DNA of 64,000 bases from Verrucomicrobiota bacterium (GCA_016871755.1 VHCJ01000006.1:105634-169633), one strand, 5' to 3'. Counted from the stretch's first letter, positions 1-10,177 are shown. The notes: generated from the sequence alone by a model not told the origin. Numbers and translations: made by a program.

Positions 1-4
1 CGAC

Positions 5-1126
5 TCAGGCGTTGTTCGGCCGCGGGGCCGGGTTGTTGGTCGGCTGCACGCGGTTGTTCACCCGGATGCGGAGTCCGTTGCGCAGCTTGAAGACGCCCGA
101 AGTCGCCACCTCCTCACCGGGCTTGACCCCGGAGAGGATCGCGATCTGGTCCCCGCGCGTCGCTCCGAGGCGGACGAATTGCTGGCGGACGCCGAGGTAC
201 TCCTGGCCGGTCTCGTCCTTCATCTTCTCGATCACGAAGACGGAGTTGCCGTAGGAGGCGTAGGACACGGCGGTCGCGGGCAGCACCACCACCGGGGCGT
301 TCTCCGGCAATTCGATCGCCGCGCGCGCAAACATGCCGGCGCGAAGGAGATCTTCCGGATTGGCCACGGTGGCCTGCACAGCGATGTTCCGCGACGACGG
401 GTCAACACCCGGGTCGATGGCCGTGAGCGTTCCGGTGAACGGTCGATCCGGATACGCATCCACCCGCACCTGCACCGTCTGGCCGACGGCCAACTGCGGC
501 AGGTGACGCTGCGGGATGCTGAAGTCGACGAACATCGGATCCAGCCGCTGCAGCGGCAGCAGTCGCGCCCCGCGGCCGACGTATTGCCCAACATTGACCG
601 AGCGGATGCCCACGCGGCCCGCGAAGGGGGCCCGGATGACTTTCTTGTTGAGCAGCGCCTGCAGCGCCGCCACATCCGCATCCGCCTGATTCACCCGGGC
701 CGTCGCGGCATCGAGCTCCGCCTGGCTGATCGAATTCTTGACCCGCAATTCCGCCGCCCGGTCGCGCTCCAGGCGCGCAATCGCCTGCCGCGCCGCCGCC
801 GCCGCGAGTTGGGCGGTCTCCACGGACGTGTCGAGTTCGATGAGGACCTGGCCCGCCTGCACCGCCGCACCATTGTCGACCGCGATGCGCACCACGGTGC
901 CCTCGGCGTCCGCCGCGACCGTGACGCCTTCGACCGGAGCGAGGGTCGCGATCGCGTCGATCGTCGGCCGCCACACCGCGGTCTCCGCCCGGATCGAGGT
1001 CACGGCCGGCGCCGGCATGTCGCGCGGCATGGCTGACATCTCGCGGATCTGCGCGACCTTCACGGCACCGAGCGACACCACCAGCGCCGCGAATCCGGCG
1101 AGAGCGAGGATGAATCGTTTGATCAT
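5..1126 (-). CDS. RND efflux pump periplasmic adaptor (HlyD/AcrA family)
   Basis: Membrane fusion protein, 373 aa, linking an inner-membrane RND transporter to an outer-membrane channel in the periplasm. An N-terminal hydrophobic segment (about residues 4-22) anchors it or acts as a signal. A barrel-sandwich half follows (GTVVRIAVDNGAAVQAGQVL, about residues 72-95), then an alpha-helical hairpin rich in Ala, Arg and Gln, the second half-motif (VIRAPFAGRVG) and a beta-barrel region. The start was chosen at the ATG that overlaps the stop of the upstream MarR gene (ATGA); a longer reading frame exists but would lie inside that gene. The RND transporter expected downstream would be beyond the left edge. 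The family is clear; the substrate is not. Confidence 0.9.
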   Translation of the reverse strand: MIKRFILALAGFAALVVSLGAVKVAQIREMSAMPRDMPAPAVTSIRAETAVWRPTIDAIATLAPVEGVTVAADAEGTVVRIAVDNGAAVQAGQVLIELDTSVETAQLAAAAARQAIARLERDRAAELRVKNSISQAELDAATARVNQADADVAALQALLNKKVIRAPFAGRVGIRSVNVGQYVGRGARLLPLQRLDPMFVDFSIPQRHLPQLAVGQTVQVRVDAYPDRPFTGTLTAIDPGVDPSSRNIAVQATVANPEDLLRAGMFARAAIELPENAPVVVLPATAVSYASYGNSVFVIEKMKDETGQEYLGVRQQFVRLGATRGDQIAILSGVKPGEEVATSGVFKLRNGLRIRVNNRVQPTNNPAPRPNNA

Positions 1127-1716
1127 GGGACAGAGGAAGAGGAGGGAATGGCCGGTGCCGGGGAAGCAGGAGTCGCACCGGGCGCGCCGGAACACGGCGA
1201 TGCAGAGACTTCCGCGCCCCGGACGAGTTTGGCGAGCAGGGCCACGAGCGTGCGGCGCTCGCTCTCATCGAGCGGGGCCACCAGCGCCCCCATGCGTCGA
1301 AAGTAGGCCGGCAGCACTTGCGTGAGGAAGGATTCGCCCGCCGCCGTCAGCACCACCGGCGTCATCCGCCGATCGTTGGCATCCGGCTCCCGGCGCACGA
1401 GGCCATCCCGCTCCAAGGTATCGATCAGCCCCGTCATCGTGGCTCGGGTCACGCCCGACCGCTCCGCCAATTCCGCCGGGGTCAGCAAGCCACAGCCCCC
1501 ATCCCGGCTCCGCATCAAGAGCATGAGCACGGTGAACCGACCGGCGCTGATTCCATGCGCCTCCAGCGGCTCACCACAGCAGCGGAAAGCCTCGTCGCCA
1601 GCCCGGAGAAGATTCAGATACACCTCGCAGGCCGAGGGATCCAACTCCGGGAAACGCCGCGCGCCGTCCAGGAGGCACTCGTAGCGCGGCAAGTCTCGGA
1701 GCAGCAGCATCGGCAT
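1123..1716 (-). CDS. MarR-family transcriptional regulator
   Basis: Winged-helix repressor, 197 aa, somewhat longer than the usual 140-160 because of a Ser/Pro/Ala-rich tail. The wHTH core (about residues 75-130) reads LTPAELAERSGVTRATMTGL followed by the wing DGLVRREPDANDRR, both typical of MarR. It is translationally coupled to the efflux adaptor by an ATGA overlap, so it most likely controls its own operon and the pump. A paired inverted-repeat motif lies 87 bp upstream. The inducing ligand cannot be told from sequence. Confidence 0.9.
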   Translation of the reverse strand: MPMLLLRDLPRYECLLDGARRFPELDPSACEVYLNLLRAGDEAFRCCGEPLEAHGISAGRFTVLMLLMRSRDGGCGLLTPAELAERSGVTRATMTGLIDTLERDGLVRREPDANDRRMTPVVLTAAGESFLTQVLPAYFRRMGALVAPLDESERRTLVALLAKLVRGAEVSASPCSGAPGATPASPAPAIPSSSSVP

Positions 1717-1802
1717 GGAGAACGCGGGGGAGGTCAGGCGGTTTCAGAAAAAGGCCCCCAGGCGGACACCAAGCGTCGCCGGGAACCCGGAACAGAAGGA
1801 AA

Positions 1803-1829
1803 TTAGGGGGCTAACTATCAGCCGCCTAA
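1803..1829. promoter_or_regulatory. Candidate twin MarR operator
   Basis: Two adjacent 12-bp palindromic elements upstream of the marR-type gene. The first is TTAGGGGGCTAA (1803-1814), a perfect TTAG/CTAA inverted repeat. The second is TCAGCCGCCTAA (1818-1829), with one half-site mismatch. Their centres are 15 bp apart. The stretch is AT-richer than its surroundings and is the only such element in the 226-bp gap before transketolase. Binding is inferred from position and symmetry only. Confidence 0.45.
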
Positions 1830-1942
1830 CCACGAAAAAGCAAGCCCGAGCCGGGAGACAAAAGCTGCCCCGGCGACACCCCTGATCTGCGGCACAGCTC
1901 GGGTTGGGTCGCCGGAGTCACGCCGGTTCCGAGGCCGCGCCC

Positions 1943-3934
1943 TCAGGGGAGGGCGCGGACGGCCTCGACGATGGCCTCGACGGTGACTCCGAGTTCCTTG
2001 AACACGGTAGCGCCCGGTGCGCTGAGTCCAAATCGGTTGATGCCGATGGCCTTGCCATCGAGACCGACCAGACCGGACCAGAGGCCGGTGACTCCGGCCT
2101 CGATCGACACGCGGCGGCGGATGGCGGACGGCAGGACGGCTTCGCGGACGTCCGGGGACTGGCGGGCGAAACGTTCCATGGACGGGACGGAGACGACTCG
2201 CACCCCGGCGCCCAGTTGCTGGGCGGCCGCCAAGGCCAGTTGCAGCTCGGAGCCACTGGCAAGCAGGATGGTCGTCAACGGTCCGTCCTCCCGACGGGCG
2301 ATGTAGGCACCCTGGAGTGCGCCCTCCCGACGGGTCGCAACCGGGATGTCGTTCAACTTCGGAAGCACCTGCCGGGTCAGGGCGAGGAGGGTCGGACCGT
2401 CGGTGCGGGAGAGCGCGGCCGCGAAGGCTCCGGCAGTTTCCTCCGGATCGGCGGGCCGGATCACATCGAGCCCGGGGATCAAACGCAGCGCGGACACGGT
2501 TTCGATCGGTTGGTGCGTCGGACCATCCTCGCCGACGCCGATGGAGTCGTGGGTGTAGATGTAGACGACCGGGAGCTTCGCCAACGCGGCGAGGCGCATC
2601 GACGGGCGCGAGTAGTCCGCGAAGACGAGGAAGGTGGCGATCGACGGACGGAACAGGCCGTCATAGGCGACGCCATTTGCGATGGCGGCCATGGCGTGCT
2701 CGCGGATGCCGAAGCGGATGTTGCGTCCGGTCCGGGTGGCGGGCTCGAAGTCGGGCGAATCAGAGATGTGGTTGAGGGTCGACCCGTAGAGGTCGGCGCT
2801 GCCCCCGATCAGCAGCGGCAGGGCGGCCGCGAGCGGCTGCAGCACGGCCTTGCCAGCGGCGCGGGTGGCGAGCTTTGAGTCAGCCGGGAACGCCGGCACG
2901 GCGGCGAGCAGTCCGGCGGCATCGGGAGAGGCGCTGGCCCGGTCGAGCAACTCGGCCTTCGCCGGGTTGGCCTCGCGCCAGGCCCGGTAGGTCTTGTGCC
3001 AGCGGTTGCACTGCCGGATCAGGCGCGCCTTGTGGGACGCGAAGTAGGCCCGGACCTCCTCGCTGACGAAGAAGTGCTGGTCGCCGGGAAGGCCGAGCGT
3101 GGCCTTGGCGCGGTCGATGAACTTCGCCCCACCCTCGCCGTGTCCCTTCGCGGTGCCTTGGACCTCCGCGATGCCTTTTCCGATGATGGTCTTGGCGATG
3201 ATCAGTTGGGGGCGGCCCGTCTTGGCGCGCTTCGCCTTGGACACCGCCTTGAGGACGGCCGTCAGGTCGTGGCCGTCGATCGTCTGCACGTCCCACTTGA
3301 GCGCCTTGAACCGCAGCGCGGTGTTGTCGCTCTGCGTCTTGTCCGCCATCGCGTCGAGCGTCACCTCGTTCGCGTCATAGATCAGGATGAGGTTGTCGAG
3401 CCCCTGATGGCCGGCGAACGCGACGGCCTCGAGGGCGACGCCCTCCTGCATGCAGCCATCGCCAGCGAGGGCGATGACGTGATGGTCGAAGATCGTGTGC
3501 TCCGGCGTGTTGAAGTGGGCCTCGGCCATCTTGGCGGAGACGGCCATGCCGACGGCGTTGCCGACGCCCTGACCCAGCGGACCGGTGGTGGCCTCGACCC
3601 CGGGGGTCTCAAGGAATTCCGGATGGCCCGGCGTCTTGCTGTGCAGCTTGCGGAACGCCTTCAGATCGTCCAGCGAGACGTCATAGCCGCTCAAGTGCAG
3701 CCACGCGTACAGGAACATGGAGCCGTGGCCGGCGGACAGCACGAAGCGATCACGATTGATCCAGCGGGGACGATCCGGGTTGTGCTGGAGGGCGTGCCCG
3801 TACAGCACGGCGCCGATCTCCGCCGCACCAAGCGGCAGGCCGAGGTGGCCGGACTGGCAGGCGTGGACGGCGTCCATCGCGAGTCCCCGGGCCTGATTGG
3901 CGGCGCGGGAGAGAAGCTGGGTTTGCAGGATCAT
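1943..3934 (-). CDS. tkt: Transketolase
   Basis: Thiamine-diphosphate enzyme of the pentose phosphate pathway, moving two-carbon units between ketose and aldose phosphates in the cytoplasm. Its 663 aa match the family length. Visible hallmarks are the N-terminal His region ([20 protein letters not shown]), the ThDP/Mg motif beginning GDGCMQEG and ending in NEV, and the pyrimidine-domain segment [15 protein letters not shown]. The C-terminal domain is complete. The gene is monocistronic here; the upstream rplS operon on the same strand ends in a strong terminator about 75 bp before this start. Confidence 0.96.
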   Translation of the reverse strand: MILQTQLLSRAANQARGLAMDAVHACQSGHLGLPLGAAEIGAVLYGHALQHNPDRPRWINRDRFVLSAGHGSMFLYAWLHLSGYDVSLDDLKAFRKLHSKTPGHPEFLETPGVEATTGPLGQGVGNAVGMAVSAKMAEAHFNTPEHTIFDHHVIALAGDGCMQEGVALEAVAFAGHQGLDNLILIYDANEVTLDAMADKTQSDNTALRFKALKWDVQTIDGHDLTAVLKAVSKAKRAKTGRPQLIIAKTIIGKGIAEVQGTAKGHGEGGAKFIDRAKATLGLPGDQHFFVSEEVRAYFASHKARLIRQCNRWHKTYRAWREANPAKAELLDRASASPDAAGLLAAVPAFPADSKLATRAAGKAVLQPLAAALPLLIGGSADLYGSTLNHISDSPDFEPATRTGRNIRFGIREHAMAAIANGVAYDGLFRPSIATFLVFADYSRPSMRLAALAKLPVVYIYTHDSIGVGEDGPTHQPIETVSALRLIPGLDVIRPADPEETAGAFAAALSRTDGPTLLALTRQVLPKLNDIPVATRREGALQGAYIARREDGPLTTILLASGSELQLALAAAQQLGAGVRVVSVPSMERFARQSPDVREAVLPSAIRRRVSIEAGVTGLWSGLVGLDGKAIGINRFGLSAPGATVFKELGVTVEAIVEAVRALP

Positions 3935-4009
3935 GGTGCGGTGAAGTGGAGGTCGAACCTCGGTGGGTGGATCCGGACGGAAAGCGTCGATTCAATGCCG
4001 GTGAGCATG

Positions 4010-4036
4010 AAAAAAGCGAGCCAGCGTTGGCTCGCT
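4010..4036 (-). terminator. Rho-independent terminator of the rpsP-trmD-rplS operon
   Basis: On the minus strand a perfect 9-bp stem (AGCGAGCCA / TGGCTCGCT, including the flanking A-T pair) closes a 4-nt loop and is followed by six Ts. It lies about 50 bp after the rplS stop, separating that operon from tkt. Confidence 0.9.
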
Positions 4037-4086
4037 CTTGCCACCCCGGCGGGAACCGCCGGGCGACCGGGACATCGCGGAATGCG

Positions 4087-4473
4087 TCAGGCCGTCGCCG
4101 CGGCCGGGGACTCGGCCTTCTCGTCGTAGGCCTTGCGCTTGACCGCCATGGCGGCCTTGCCCTGCCGGTCGCGCAGGTAGTAGAGGCGGGCGCGCATCGG
4201 CTCCGACTCCTTCTCAATTTCAATCCGCTCCACGTTGGGGGAATTGACCGGGAAGACGCGCTCAACGCCCTCGCCGTAGCTGATGCGGCGAACGGTGAAG
4301 GTCTCGTGGATGCCGCTGCCCTTCAGGGCAATGACCACGCCCGCAAAGACTTGCACGCGCTCCTTGTCACCCTCGCGCACCTTCGTGTGCACGCGGACAC
4401 CATCGCCGACCTTGAACGGCGGACGGTCTTTCTTCACCTGGGACGCGGTGACTTCCTTGATGATCGGGTTCAT
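4087..4473 (-). CDS. rplS: 50S ribosomal protein L19
   Basis: Structural protein of the large ribosomal subunit at the 30S-50S interface, 128 aa. The core [23 protein letters not shown] and the following [13 protein letters not shown] / [21 protein letters not shown] segments are classic bL19. The C-terminus carries a short charged, Ala-rich extension (about residues 112-128) beyond the usual 115 aa. The start is the ATG overlapping the trmD stop (ATGA), which rejects a longer upstream reading frame. Confidence 0.97.
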   Translation of the reverse strand: MNPIIKEVTASQVKKDRPPFKVGDGVRVHTKVREGDKERVQVFAGVVIALKGSGIHETFTVRRISYGEGVERVFPVNSPNVERIEIEKESEPMRARLYYLRDRQGKAAMAVKRKAYDEKAESPAAATA

Positions 4474-5162
4474 GGCTGGCCTTTCGTTGATGCGAGTAAA
4501 TCGGGACGGACTTGACGGGTTTTCTCCTCTTGCCGCGCACGCCGCCATTTTTCGATTTCAGCATGGTTACCGGAAAGAAGGACTTCCGGCACGGACATGC
4601 CTCGGAATTCGGCGGGACGCGTGTATTGAGGAAAGTCGAGCAACTTGTTGGTGAAGGATTCGTGCGTCAATGACTTTTCCTCACCCAGGACGCCGGGGAT
4701 GAAACGGCTCAACGCATCGATCACCACCGCAGCCGGCAGGGTGCCATTGGTCAGCACGTAGTCGCCGATGGAGATCTCCTGGTCAATGAGGCGATCACGG
4801 ATGCGTTGGTCGATGCCCTCGTAGTGCCCGCTCAACAGCACAAGGTGCTGCTCGTGACTCAGCGACTCAGCGAGCGTGGGCGAGAGCGGTACCCCGTCGG
4901 GCGTCAGGTAGACGCGTTTCGACTCGGGCCGCTGCAGCGCTTCGAAGGCGGAGAAGACCGGCTCCGGCTTCAGCACCATCCCCGCCCCGCCGCCAAACGG
5001 GCGGTCATCCGCGGTCCGATGGCGATCCGTCGTCCACTGGCGCAGATCGTGGACCTTGACGGTAAAGAGACCGCGCTCGACCGCCTTGCCCACGATGCTC
5101 TCGCTCAGGAACCCTTCCAGCATACGCGGGAAGAGGGTGAGGACGTCGATGTGCAAGGCCAT
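4470..5162 (-). CDS. trmD: tRNA (guanine-N1)-methyltransferase
   Basis: SPOUT-class enzyme that methylates G37 of tRNAs using SAM, preventing frameshifting. The 230 aa include the N-terminus [19 protein letters not shown], the [14 protein letters not shown] segment, and the knot region [13 protein letters not shown] plus [14 protein letters not shown] that binds SAM. It lies between rpsP and rplS and is coupled to rplS by an ATGA overlap. The usual rimM gene upstream of it is absent. Confidence 0.97.
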   Translation of the reverse strand: MALHIDVLTLFPRMLEGFLSESIVGKAVERGLFTVKVHDLRQWTTDRHRTADDRPFGGGAGMVLKPEPVFSAFEALQRPESKRVYLTPDGVPLSPTLAESLSHEQHLVLLSGHYEGIDQRIRDRLIDQEISIGDYVLTNGTLPAAVVIDALSRFIPGVLGEEKSLTHESFTNKLLDFPQYTRPAEFRGMSVPEVLLSGNHAEIEKWRRARQEEKTRQVRPDLLASTKGQP

Positions 5163-5252
5163 GGCGGGAAAAGAAAAGGCCCCGGCGTGAACCGAGGCCG
5201 AGGAATCTGACGGGGCTGCACCCGGGACCGGGGGGCGGAGGCGGGGCCGCGC

Positions 5253-5519
5253 TTAGGCGGCCGAAGCGACGCCACCCGACTTGCGGGCGCGCTTGATCAG
5301 GGAGTTCACCGTCTCGGACGGCTTGGCACCCTTGCTGATCCAGTAATCGGCACGATCCACCTTCAGCGTCAGCGCATCGGCGGCCTTGGAGCGGGGCGAG
5401 TACGTCCCCAGCATCTCGACGGCACGACCGTCGCGGCGCGAGCGCGCCTCGGCGACGACCACGTGATAGATCGGCTGATGGATGGCGCCGATGCGGGAGA
5501 GACGAATGGTGAGAGCCAT
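5253..5519 (-). CDS. rpsP: 30S ribosomal protein S16
   Basis: Small-subunit ribosomal protein, 88 aa, as usual for bS16. The signature is near the N-terminus: IRLSRIGAIHQPIYHVVVAE then SRRDGRAVEMLGTYSP, where the more common form has KRPFYRIVVAD. First gene of the rpsP-trmD-rplS operon, 90 bp ahead of trmD. It is divergent from ychF across a 104-bp gap that must hold both promoters. Confidence 0.96.
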   Translation of the reverse strand: MALTIRLSRIGAIHQPIYHVVVAEARSRRDGRAVEMLGTYSPRSKAADALTLKVDRADYWISKGAKPSETVNSLIKRARKSGGVASAA

Positions 5520-5623
5520 GGGAACGAAGAAGGAAACGCGGAAGGAGTCTGGAAAAGCGGAGGAGTGGACGGGCCGACAAATGGCTTGTCAAGCCCTGAC
5601 TCCCACCGCTCTTCTACCCCCTT

Positions 5624-6727
5624 ATGCTCAAAGCCGGAATCGTCGGACTGCCCAACGTCGGCAAGTCGACCCTTTTCAACGCCCTCACCCGCTCCCGCAA
5701 GGCCGAAGCGGCGAACTATCCTTTCTGCACGATCGACCCGAACGTCGGCGTCGTCTCGGTCCCCGATGACCGCCTGTTCGTGCTGCAAAAGATTGCCAAG
5801 ACCAGCGTGGTGATTCCGGCGGCGATCGAATTCGTCGACATCGCCGGGCTGGTCGCCGGGGCCAGCAAGGGCGAGGGGCTGGGCAACCAGTTCCTAGCCA
5901 ACATCCGCGAGACGGACGCGATCGTGCACGTCGTTCGGTGCTTCGAGGACCCGGACGTCATTCACACCATGGGTGCGGTGGATCCGGTGCGCGACATCGA
6001 GGTGATCACCACGGAACTGATCCTTGCGGACCTCGACGCCGTCACGAAGCGCATGGAGAAGTCGCAGAAGAAAGCGAAGAGCGGCGACAAGGAGGCTCAG
6101 GCGGAGATGGTCCTGCTGGAGCGCCTCTCCCCTCACCTCAACCAGAACCTCCCGGCCAACGTGCTGCCGTGCACGGACGAGGAGAAGCGCCTGCTCCAAC
6201 TGTTCCAGCTGCTCAGCGCCAAGCCGGTGCTCTACGCCTGCAACGTGGCCGAGAGCGAGTTGGCCACGGCGGAGCAAAATCCGTTCGTCCAGCAAGTCGC
6301 CGCGTACGTGAAGGCGCACCACGACGCCGCCTACGTGCCGATCAGTGCCCGCATCGAGGCGGAACTGATCGACCTTGCGCCCGACGAAGCCAAGGCGTTC
6401 CTGAAGGATCTCGGAGTCGATGACTCCGGCGTTTCCCAACTGATCCGCGCCAGCTACGCCCTGCTTGGACTGCAGACCTATTTCACCGCGGGCGAGAAGG
6501 AAGTGCGGGCTTGGACGATCAAGAAAGGCTGGAAGGCGCCGCAGGCCGCCGGCGTCATCCACACCGACTTCGAGAAGGGCTTCATCAAGGCGGAGGTCGT
6601 GTCCTACGACGACCTCGCCCGCCTCGGCAGCACCGCCGCCGCCCGCGAGGCCGGCCGATATCGGTTGGAGGGCCGCGACTACGTGTTCGCCGATGGCGAC
6701 GTCGCGCTGTTCCGCTTCAACAACTGA
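5624..6727 (+). CDS. ychF: Redox-regulated P-loop ATPase YchF (OLA1 family)
   Basis: Obg-related P-loop NTPase that prefers ATP and associates with ribosomes; 367 aa is the standard length. The G1 motif GLPNVGKST is at about residues 8-16, followed by [14 protein letters not shown], the G3-like [20 protein letters not shown], and a C-terminal TGS-like domain with [30 protein letters not shown] split across the ligand-facing end. Monocistronic on the plus strand, converging on glgC. Confidence 0.96.
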   Translation: MLKAGIVGLPNVGKSTLFNALTRSRKAEAANYPFCTIDPNVGVVSVPDDRLFVLQKIAKTSVVIPAAIEFVDIAGLVAGASKGEGLGNQFLANIRETDAIVHVVRCFEDPDVIHTMGAVDPVRDIEVITTELILADLDAVTKRMEKSQKKAKSGDKEAQAEMVLLERLSPHLNQNLPANVLPCTDEEKRLLQLFQLLSAKPVLYACNVAESELATAEQNPFVQQVAAYVKAHHDAAYVPISARIEAELIDLAPDEAKAFLKDLGVDDSGVSQLIRASYALLGLQTYFTAGEKEVRAWTIKKGWKAPQAAGVIHTDFEKGFIKAEVVSYDDLARLGSTAAAREAGRYRLEGRDYVFADGDVALFRFNN

Positions 6728-6882
6728 GCGGCGCCCCGTCGTCGACAGCAGGCGCGCCACGCGCTCGGCCGCCGCGCCGCTCCGCCTCAACCCGGAGCGG
6801 GGCGCCCGACGCGATCGACCGCTCGGTCTGACCGCCTCGGCTCAGGGCGCCGCGCCAGCGGGAGCGAGCATGCCGGCGGTCT

Positions 6883-6982
6883 TTCCCACGCCCGCCACCT
6901 GAGGGGGCTCGCTCAGGCGCCCGTCGGAGCCCTCGACGATCTGCACCTTCCCCACGCCTGCCACCGGCGGGGGCTGGCTCAG
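6883..6982. repeat. Imperfect direct repeat, two 34-bp copies at 66-bp spacing
   Basis: Copies at 6883-6916 and 6948-6982 share about 28 of 34 bases. The second overlaps the glgC stop codon. On the minus strand both copies read, in a single frame different from glgC, as LSxPPxVAGVGK repeated every 22 residues. That frame then runs to a TGA at 6842-6844. No start codon or ribosome-binding site was found for it. Confidence 0.6.
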
Positions 6983-8271
6983 AGCACCGTGCCGCTGGGC
7001 ACGGTGACGCCCTTCGGGACCACGAGGACGCCGTCGCGGATCACGATGCCGTGCGGGTAATTTCCGTCGGCCTTGCCCGCGGGCGACAGGCGGACGTTGT
7101 CGCCAATGCGCGCGTTCTTGTCGATGATCGCGTGGTGAATGACGCAGTTGCGCCCCACGCCGAGGTGCGGGATGCCCCGGGCCTCGTTGGCAGCCAACTC
7201 GGCATCCGTCTCGTAGAAGTCAGCACCCATCACGATCACATCCTCCATCTGCGTTCCGTGACCCAGGAACGCGCGGATGCCCAGGACGCAGCGGTGGAGC
7301 TTGCAGTCCGTGACGATCGAACCGTCGCCGATGACCACGTGGTCGATCTCGCAGCGGTTGATCTTGGAGGCCGGCAGGAAGCGCGCCGACGTGTAGATCG
7401 GGGCCTCCTGGTCGTAGAAGTTGAACGGAGGCAGCGGGTGCGCGAGTTGCAGGTTCGCCTCGAAGAAGGCCTTCACCGTTCCGATGTCCTCCCAGTAGCC
7501 CTCGAAGACATGAGCGAAGAGTCGCTTCCGGCCAAGCAGGCTGGGAATGACCTCCTTGCCGAAGTCGGTCATGGTGTTGTCGAGCGCCTCGGCCAGCGCG
7601 GTGCGATTGAACACGTAGATGCCCATCGACGCGAGGCAGTGCTGCTCACCTCCCCCGGAACGAAGTGTCGCCTCACGGGCCGGGCTCAGCGCCAGTTGCC
7701 GGATGACGGCCGGATCCTTCGGCTTTTCGACGAAGCCGTTGATCTCCAGACGCTCATCCACGCGCATCACGCCGAGACCCTCGACCTTGTTCAGCGGGAC
7801 CGGGATCGCCGCGATCGTGACATCGGCGCCGTTGGCCACGTGATCCTCGAGGATCTTGCGGTAATCCATCCGGTAGAGTTGGTCGCCGGAGAGGATGAGC
7901 ACGAGGTCGTGCTTGGAATTGCGGAAGTGCACGAGGTTGCGGCGCACCGCGTCGGCCGTGCCCTGGTACCAGTCCGCGCTCTTCTCCGTCTGTTCGGCGG
8001 AGAGGATGTCGACGAACCCGCCACCGAAGACGTCGAAGTTGTACGTCGCCTGCACGTGGCGGTGCAGCGACGCCGTGTTGAACTGCGTGAGCAGGAACAC
8101 GCGGTTGATGCCCGAATTGATGCAGTTGCTGATCGGGATGTCGACCAGCCGGTACTTGCCGGCCAACGGCACCGCCGGCTTGCACCGCTCCATCGTCAGC
8201 GGGTGCAGACGCGTGCCGCGTCCGCCCCCCATGATCACCGCGAGAACCCGTTTTTCGATGGTCGTAGGCAT
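6979..8271 (-). CDS. glgC: Glucose-1-phosphate adenylyltransferase
   Basis: Makes ADP-glucose from glucose-1-phosphate and ATP for glycogen synthesis. The 430 aa contain the nucleotidyltransferase motif GGGRGTRLHPLTMERCKPAVP near residue 15, the WYQGTADAVRRNL motif, the sugar-phosphate site (FVEKP) and a C-terminal left-handed beta-helix with hexapeptide repeats ending VTVPSGTVL. The short spacing and WYQGTADA wording resemble the cyanobacterial/plant branch. Divergent from trpE. A coding-like repeat in another frame follows its stop codon directly. Confidence 0.95.
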   Translation of the reverse strand: MPTTIEKRVLAVIMGGGRGTRLHPLTMERCKPAVPLAGKYRLVDIPISNCINSGINRVFLLTQFNTASLHRHVQATYNFDVFGGGFVDILSAEQTEKSADWYQGTADAVRRNLVHFRNSKHDLVLILSGDQLYRMDYRKILEDHVANGADVTIAAIPVPLNKVEGLGVMRVDERLEINGFVEKPKDPAVIRQLALSPAREATLRSGGGEQHCLASMGIYVFNRTALAEALDNTMTDFGKEVIPSLLGRKRLFAHVFEGYWEDIGTVKAFFEANLQLAHPLPPFNFYDQEAPIYTSARFLPASKINRCEIDHVVIGDGSIVTDCKLHRCVLGIRAFLGHGTQMEDVIVMGADFYETDAELAANEARGIPHLGVGRNCVIHHAIIDKNARIGDNVRLSPAGKADGNYPHGIVIRDGVLVVPKGVTVPSGTVL

Positions 8272-8407
8272 GCTGTCTCTAGTCTTGCGACAGGATTCCG
8301 CGGCGGGGTATTTTCGCCAGACTAAAAACGACGACCACCGCCGGCCGGCGGGTCAGTCGATCCCTCCGGATCGCCCAACCCACCCACCGTTCAGCTTCGC
8401 GCCCTCG

Positions 8408-9898
8408 ATGAATATCTTTCCGGACCGTGACACTTTCCTCCGCCTCGCCTCGCAGGGCAACGTGATCCCGGTCTACGCGGACCTGATGGCTGACTTCGAG
8501 ACCCCGGTCTCGGCCTACGCCAAGCTGCGCGCCGCCGGCCCCTCCTACCTGCTCGAGTCCGTCGAGGGCGGCGAACATCTCTCCCGCTACAGCTTCATCG
8601 GCTGCCGCCCGCGCAAGGTCCTGGCGTGCGGACCCGACACGACGGAGATCCGCGAGAATGGCCAGGCCACGCGCATCGTCACCACCCCGGCCGATCCGCT
8701 CACGCTGCTTGAGCGGGAGATGAGCGGCTACCGGCCGGTCAGCCTGCCCGGCCTGCCGCGCTTCACCGGCGGCGCCGTCGGCTTCATTGGCTACGAGTAC
8801 GTGACCCGCATCGAGCCCACCGTCCCCGCGGCCCCGAGGGACGAACTGGGGCTGCCGATGCTGTACTTCATGTTTTCGGATTCGCTGCTGATCTTCGATC
8901 GCGCGAAACAGACCCTGCGGCTGTGCGTGAACGCCCACCTCGGCGGCGATCCCTCCGCCGCCTACAACGCCGCGGTCAACGAACTGGGCCACCTCTTCTC
9001 GCTTCTGCGCGAGCCGCGCGAACTGGCCCCCGCCCCGCTCATCGATCCCGGTCCGATCGCGGTGCCGAAGGGCAACTTCACCCAGGAGCGGTTTTGCCAG
9101 GCCGTCGAGGACGGCAAGGAATTCATCCGCTCCGGCGACATCATCCAGTTCGTCCCGTCCCAGCGCTTCTCCACGCCGTTTTCCCAGTCGCCCCTCGACC
9201 TGTACCGGGCCCTCCGCACGGTCAACCCGTCGCCGTACATGTTCATCCTCGACACCGGTGACTTCGCGGTCGTCGGCGCCTCGCCCGAGGTCCACGTCCG
9301 CCTCACCGATGGCCGCGTCGAGAACCGGCCCATCGCAGGCACCCGCCGCCGCGGAGCCACGCCGGCGGACGACGCCGTCCTCGAGGCCGAACTGCTCGCG
9401 GACGAAAAGGAACGGGCCGAGCATCTCATGCTCGTTGACCTCGCCCGCAACGACATCGGCCGCGTGTGCCGCTTCGGCAGCGTGACCGTCCCGGAAATGA
9501 TGGTGGTCGAGCGCTATTCCCACGTGATGCACATCGTGTCCCAGGTGGAGGGCACGATCGACGCGGGAAGGACGGCCTACGACCTCATGCGCGCCACGTT
9601 CCCCGCCGGCACCGTGTCCGGCGCACCGAAGATCCGCGCGATGCAGATCATCGCTGCCACCGAGCCCGTCCAGCGGGGTTTCTACGCCGGCGCCCTCGGC
9701 TACTTCGGGTACGACGGCAACCTCGATTCCTGCATCATGCTGCGCACATCGCTCATCAAGGACGGGCGCATCCATATCCAGTCCGGTGCCGGCGTGGTGG
9801 CCGACAGCGTCCCTCTCTCCGAGTACCAAGAGACCATCAGCAAGGCCTCCGCCCTCTTCAAGGCCGTGGCGATCGCTGAGCGACTGGCCCGCGCCTGA
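8408..9898 (+). CDS. trpE: Anthranilate synthase component I
   Basis: Converts chorismate and ammonia (from a TrpG partner) to anthranilate, the first step of tryptophan synthesis. The 496 aa include the N-terminal regulatory region with LLESVEGGEHLSRYSFIG (the Leu/Ser element for tryptophan feedback) and the chorismate-binding domain with DIIQFVPSQRFS, SPYMFILD, GTRRRGATPADD, VDLARNDIGRV and FPAGTVSGAPKIRAMQII. The start is the ATG before IFPDRDTF; the open frame continues upstream without homology. No trpG or other trp gene is adjacent. Confidence 0.95.
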   Translation: MNIFPDRDTFLRLASQGNVIPVYADLMADFETPVSAYAKLRAAGPSYLLESVEGGEHLSRYSFIGCRPRKVLACGPDTTEIRENGQATRIVTTPADPLTLLEREMSGYRPVSLPGLPRFTGGAVGFIGYEYVTRIEPTVPAAPRDELGLPMLYFMFSDSLLIFDRAKQTLRLCVNAHLGGDPSAAYNAAVNELGHLFSLLREPRELAPAPLIDPGPIAVPKGNFTQERFCQAVEDGKEFIRSGDIIQFVPSQRFSTPFSQSPLDLYRALRTVNPSPYMFILDTGDFAVVGASPEVHVRLTDGRVENRPIAGTRRRGATPADDAVLEAELLADEKERAEHLMLVDLARNDIGRVCRFGSVTVPEMMVVERYSHVMHIVSQVEGTIDAGRTAYDLMRATFPAGTVSGAPKIRAMQIIAATEPVQRGFYAGALGYFGYDGNLDSCIMLRTSLIKDGRIHIQSGAGVVADSVPLSEYQETISKASALFKAVAIAERLARA

Positions 9899-10177
9899 GC
9901 GCTCCGCGCAAGGAGGGCGGCTCAAAAGCTGCCCCCATGCCGTCCCCGAAGGCGCGAGTCGGCGTGCCTTCCCGCCTGTGCCGATGCGTCCCAAGCGCGG
10001 CGTGTCGCTTGCCTAGGTGTGCCACATTGGCGCAGCGATTTCTGCATCCGCTGCATCCGGACCAAGGGGTTGCGCGTTCTTTAACCGTGGCGCGCTTTCC
10101 GCTGGGAGAGTGTTCCACTGTCCTCCCGGGAACTCTCCACCCTTCCCGTCGGTCACAACTCCTCACTATCGCACGTC

